Positions 62,316 to 64,000 of a DNA stretch of 64,000 nucleotides are shown in pieces (the stretch's first letter is position 1; every line of letters begins with the position of its first letter). The stretch covers positions 50,218-114,217 of the forward strand of contig DATLRV010000048.1 of the NCBI GenBank assembly GCA_035534455.1, in the 5' to 3' direction. Under the pieces are notes generated by a model, which saw only the letters and a program-made list of their open reading frames with translations, had not been told where the DNA came from and did not search any database. The translations under genes were made by a program, and so were the position numbers. The stretch is from JAJYVT01 sp035534455 (GTDB lineage Bacteria > Actinomycetota > Acidimicrobiia > Acidimicrobiales > RAAP-2).

Positions 62316-62891
62316 GTGACCTACTCAATCAATTGCAGGGATGCCGGTCAGGACTGCGATTTTGCGGTCACCACTTCAACCGAAGACGAGCTGATGAAGC
62401 ACGTCGCAGCTCACGCCACTGCAGCTCACCCTGACATGGAGTTGACCCCGGAGGCGGTTTCCCAGGTCAGCAACGTAGAGCCCATTTGGGCTCGCCGGGG
62501 CGAGCGAAGATTGTGCGCCGCGTTCGCCCGACGTGGGCGCAGGCGGGTTCACTCCGCCAGACTGTTCATGTCCGCCCCGGTAGGACGCCGAAGCCTCTGT
62601 AGTGCCGACAAGCCTGTAGGTCAGCATGGTGGTGGAGGGCTCCCACGGGAACCGTGGATTGTTGCTGCGAGCACGAGCATCAGACTCCTGATCTTCTCCC
62701 TGCCCTCCCCGGGACGGACACCGACGAGAGGAGGATGCGATGGAGGTGGTCCACCCCCGCTGTGCGGGAATCGACGTCTCGAAGCGAGACGTCAAGGTGT
62801 GCGTCCGGATCGCTGGGGTCGGTCGTCGCAAGGCGAACTCGACGGTGACCACGTGGGGGGCGGTGACGAACCAGGTCTTGGCGCTGCGTGA
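62316..62891 (+). CDS. DUF1059 protein, 3' end apparently replaced by the IS110 left end
   Basis: GTG at 62316 with an AAGGAG site. The first ~58 residues form a complete DUF1059 domain: TYSINCRDAGQDCDFAVTTS, ELMKHVAAHATAAHPDMELT. The frame then stays open for 130 more residues of Arg/Gly-rich sequence across the IS110 leader and into the transposase, which is not typical of the family (usual length 55-65). The natural stop was probably lost when the IS inserted near 62480. Function of DUF1059 proteins is unknown. Confidence 0.6.
   Translation: MTYSINCRDAGQDCDFAVTTSTEDELMKHVAAHATAAHPDMELTPEAVSQVSNVEPIWARRGERRLCAAFARRGRRRVHSARLFMSAPVGRRSLCSADKPVGQHGGGGLPREPWIVAASTSIRLLIFSLPSPGRTPTRGGCDGGGPPPLCGNRRLEARRQGVRPDRWGRSSQGELDGDHVGGGDEPGLGAA
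62478..62739 (+). ncRNA. Candidate IS110 bridge RNA region
   Basis: 262 bases before the transposase with no own gene and four stable stems: GAGCCCA-TT-TGGGCTC (62478-62493), CGCCC-GACGT-GGGCG (62525-62539), GGCGG-GTTCACT-CCGCC (62542-62558), CCACGG-GAA-CCGTGG (62643-62657). IS110-group elements encode a structured bridge RNA in this place that pairs with target and donor DNA; the exact ends and guide loops are not determined. Confidence 0.5.
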
Positions 62892-63984
62892 CCACCTGGT
62901 CGATGCCGGGGTGACCTTGGTCGTGATGGAGGCGACGAGCGACTACTGGAAGCCCTTCTACTATCTGCTCGAAGACGGGCCCTTCGAGGTCATGCTCGTG
63001 AACGCCCGCCACGCGAGGAATCTGCCGGGGCGAAAGTCAGACGTCTCGGACGCCGCCTGGTTGGCCGACCTCGGGGCTCACGGGCTCGTGCGCGGAAGCT
63101 TCGTCCCACCTGAGCCGATCCGCCAGCTTCGGGACCTGACGCGGACGCGCACCATGGTCGCCCGGGCGCGCGGACATGAGGTCCAACGCCTGGAGAAGCT
63201 CTTGGAGGACGCCGGGATCAAGCTCTCCTCGGTGGCCTCCGACATCACCGGAGTGTCGGGCCGGGCGATGCTCGAGGCCCTCATCGCCGGGGAGCGCGAT
63301 CCGGTCGTTCTCGCGGAGCTGGCGAAGCGGCGGATGCGTTCGAAGATCCCCCAGCTCACCGAGGCGCTCACCGGCCGCTTCAGCGAGCACCATGGCTTCT
63401 TGGCCCGATTGCACCTCAACCTGATCGACCAGCACTCGGCTGCGATCGATGAGCTGAACGCCCGGATCGAGGTGATGATCGAGCCCTTTCGCAGCGTCCG
63501 GGACCTGCTCGTGAGCATCCCGGGGATCTCGACCGTCGTCGCCGACGTCGTCATCGCCGAGACCGGCGGTGACATGGCGCGGTTCCCATCCGCCGGTCAT
63601 CTCGCCTCGTGGGCGGGGACCTGTCCAGGCTCGAACGAGTCCGCGGGTCGGGTGAAGTCCACCCACACCAGGCCCGGCAATCCCTACCTCAAAGGTGCCC
63701 TCGGTGCCGCCGCGATGTCGGCCGCGCACAGCCACGACACCTACTTCGGAGCCAAGTATCGACGTATCGCCTCTCGGCGTGGTCCGGTGAAGGCGATCGT
63801 GGCCATCGAGCACGCCATGCTCATCGCCATCTGGCACATGCTCACCACCGGCGCCTTCTACGACGACCCCGGGGGCGACTTCTACGCTCGCCTCGATCCA
63901 GAGCGAGGCAAGCGCCGTGCCGTTGACCAGCTACACAGGATGGGCTTCGCGGTCACCCTCGAGCCCATGGCCGTCGCGGGATAG
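62740..63984 (+). CDS. IS110-family transposase (DEDD/serine recombinase)
   Basis: 414 residues, complete. ATG with AGAGGAGG site. N-terminal RuvC-like DEDD domain: CAGIDVSKRDVKVCVRIAGV, VVMEATSDYWKPFYYLLEDG, GRKSDVSDAAWLADL. C-terminal Tnp_20 domain: LVSIPGISTVVADVVIAETG, SAGHLASWAGTCPGSNESAG with the catalytic serine, STHTRPGNPYLKGALGAAAM. Transposes by RNA-guided recombination without inverted repeats. The right end lies beyond the transposase, near or outside the window edge. Confidence 0.95.
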   Translation: MEVVHPRCAGIDVSKRDVKVCVRIAGVGRRKANSTVTTWGAVTNQVLALRDHLVDAGVTLVVMEATSDYWKPFYYLLEDGPFEVMLVNARHARNLPGRKSDVSDAAWLADLGAHGLVRGSFVPPEPIRQLRDLTRTRTMVARARGHEVQRLEKLLEDAGIKLSSVASDITGVSGRAMLEALIAGERDPVVLAELAKRRMRSKIPQLTEALTGRFSEHHGFLARLHLNLIDQHSAAIDELNARIEVMIEPFRSVRDLLVSIPGISTVVADVVIAETGGDMARFPSAGHLASWAGTCPGSNESAGRVKSTHTRPGNPYLKGALGAAAMSAAHSHDTYFGAKYRRIASRRGPVKAIVAIEHAMLIAIWHMLTTGAFYDDPGGDFYARLDPERGKRRAVDQLHRMGFAVTLEPMAVAG

Positions 63985-64000
63985 GGAATCTTCGCATCAG

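Overview
The window is a GC-rich, high-GC3 actinobacterial chromosome segment. A WhiB regulator, the whiB-arsA-arsA block, the two-TrkA/APC-permease block, many GTG starts and 1- to 4-base gene overlaps all point to Actinobacteria. The gene mix suggests the class Acidimicrobiia, but that placement is inference from gene content only.

Layout. 1-5.6 kb: 3' end of a MurD-type ligase, an FAD-linked oxidase, tRNA-Thr(CGT), two small conserved proteins, then holB-tmk-topA read leftwards with overlapping junctions. 8.7-18 kb: a K+-independent proton-pumping pyrophosphatase, an APC permease fused to an OB-fold domain, a divergent trkA pair, a HAD phosphatase and a primary-like sigma factor. 18-25 kb: NAD+ synthetase and a nitrogen block (GSII, GSI-type glutamine synthetase, OmpR/GlnR-like regulator). 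25-30.8 kb: RidA, an unusual 2Fe-2S/short molybdopterin-domain fusion, an A-type Fe-S carrier, Mrp ATPase, metallo-hydrolase and NUDIX. 31-38 kb: two DUF929 thioredoxin-like proteins flanking VKOR, whiB, tandem ArsA ATPases, a receiver protein and a CBS-pair protein.

38.0-44.3 kb is an integrated element in tRNA-Pro(CGG), bounded by perfect 60-bp direct repeats. It carries an integrase with an in-frame amber codon, a small HTH protein, a frameshifted replication-initiator-like gene, a TacA/TacT-type toxin-antitoxin pair with a palindromic operator, and a nested IS5-type element that has a SEC-C passenger gene between its inverted repeats.

45-51.8 kb holds a phosphate-type MFS transporter and an alaX-selB-selD-selA operon for selenocysteine insertion. 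No selC and no selenoprotein is visible here. 51.8-60.2 kb contains an orphan ParA beside 15-bp iterons, a small membrane protein, an F420-type oxidoreductase, a GNAT relic, a PepC-type peptidase, a TetR regulator, and an XRE-TPR regulator followed by a 44-codon secreted-peptide gene (a possible RRNPP-like signalling pair). An SDR and an isochorismatase-family hydrolase complete this stretch.

60.2-64 kb is a second, decayed relative of the tRNA-Pro element (frameshifted Rep, HTH-integrase fusion relic), then a DUF1059 gene and a complete IS110 transposase. The structured region upstream of that transposase is a bridge-RNA candidate.
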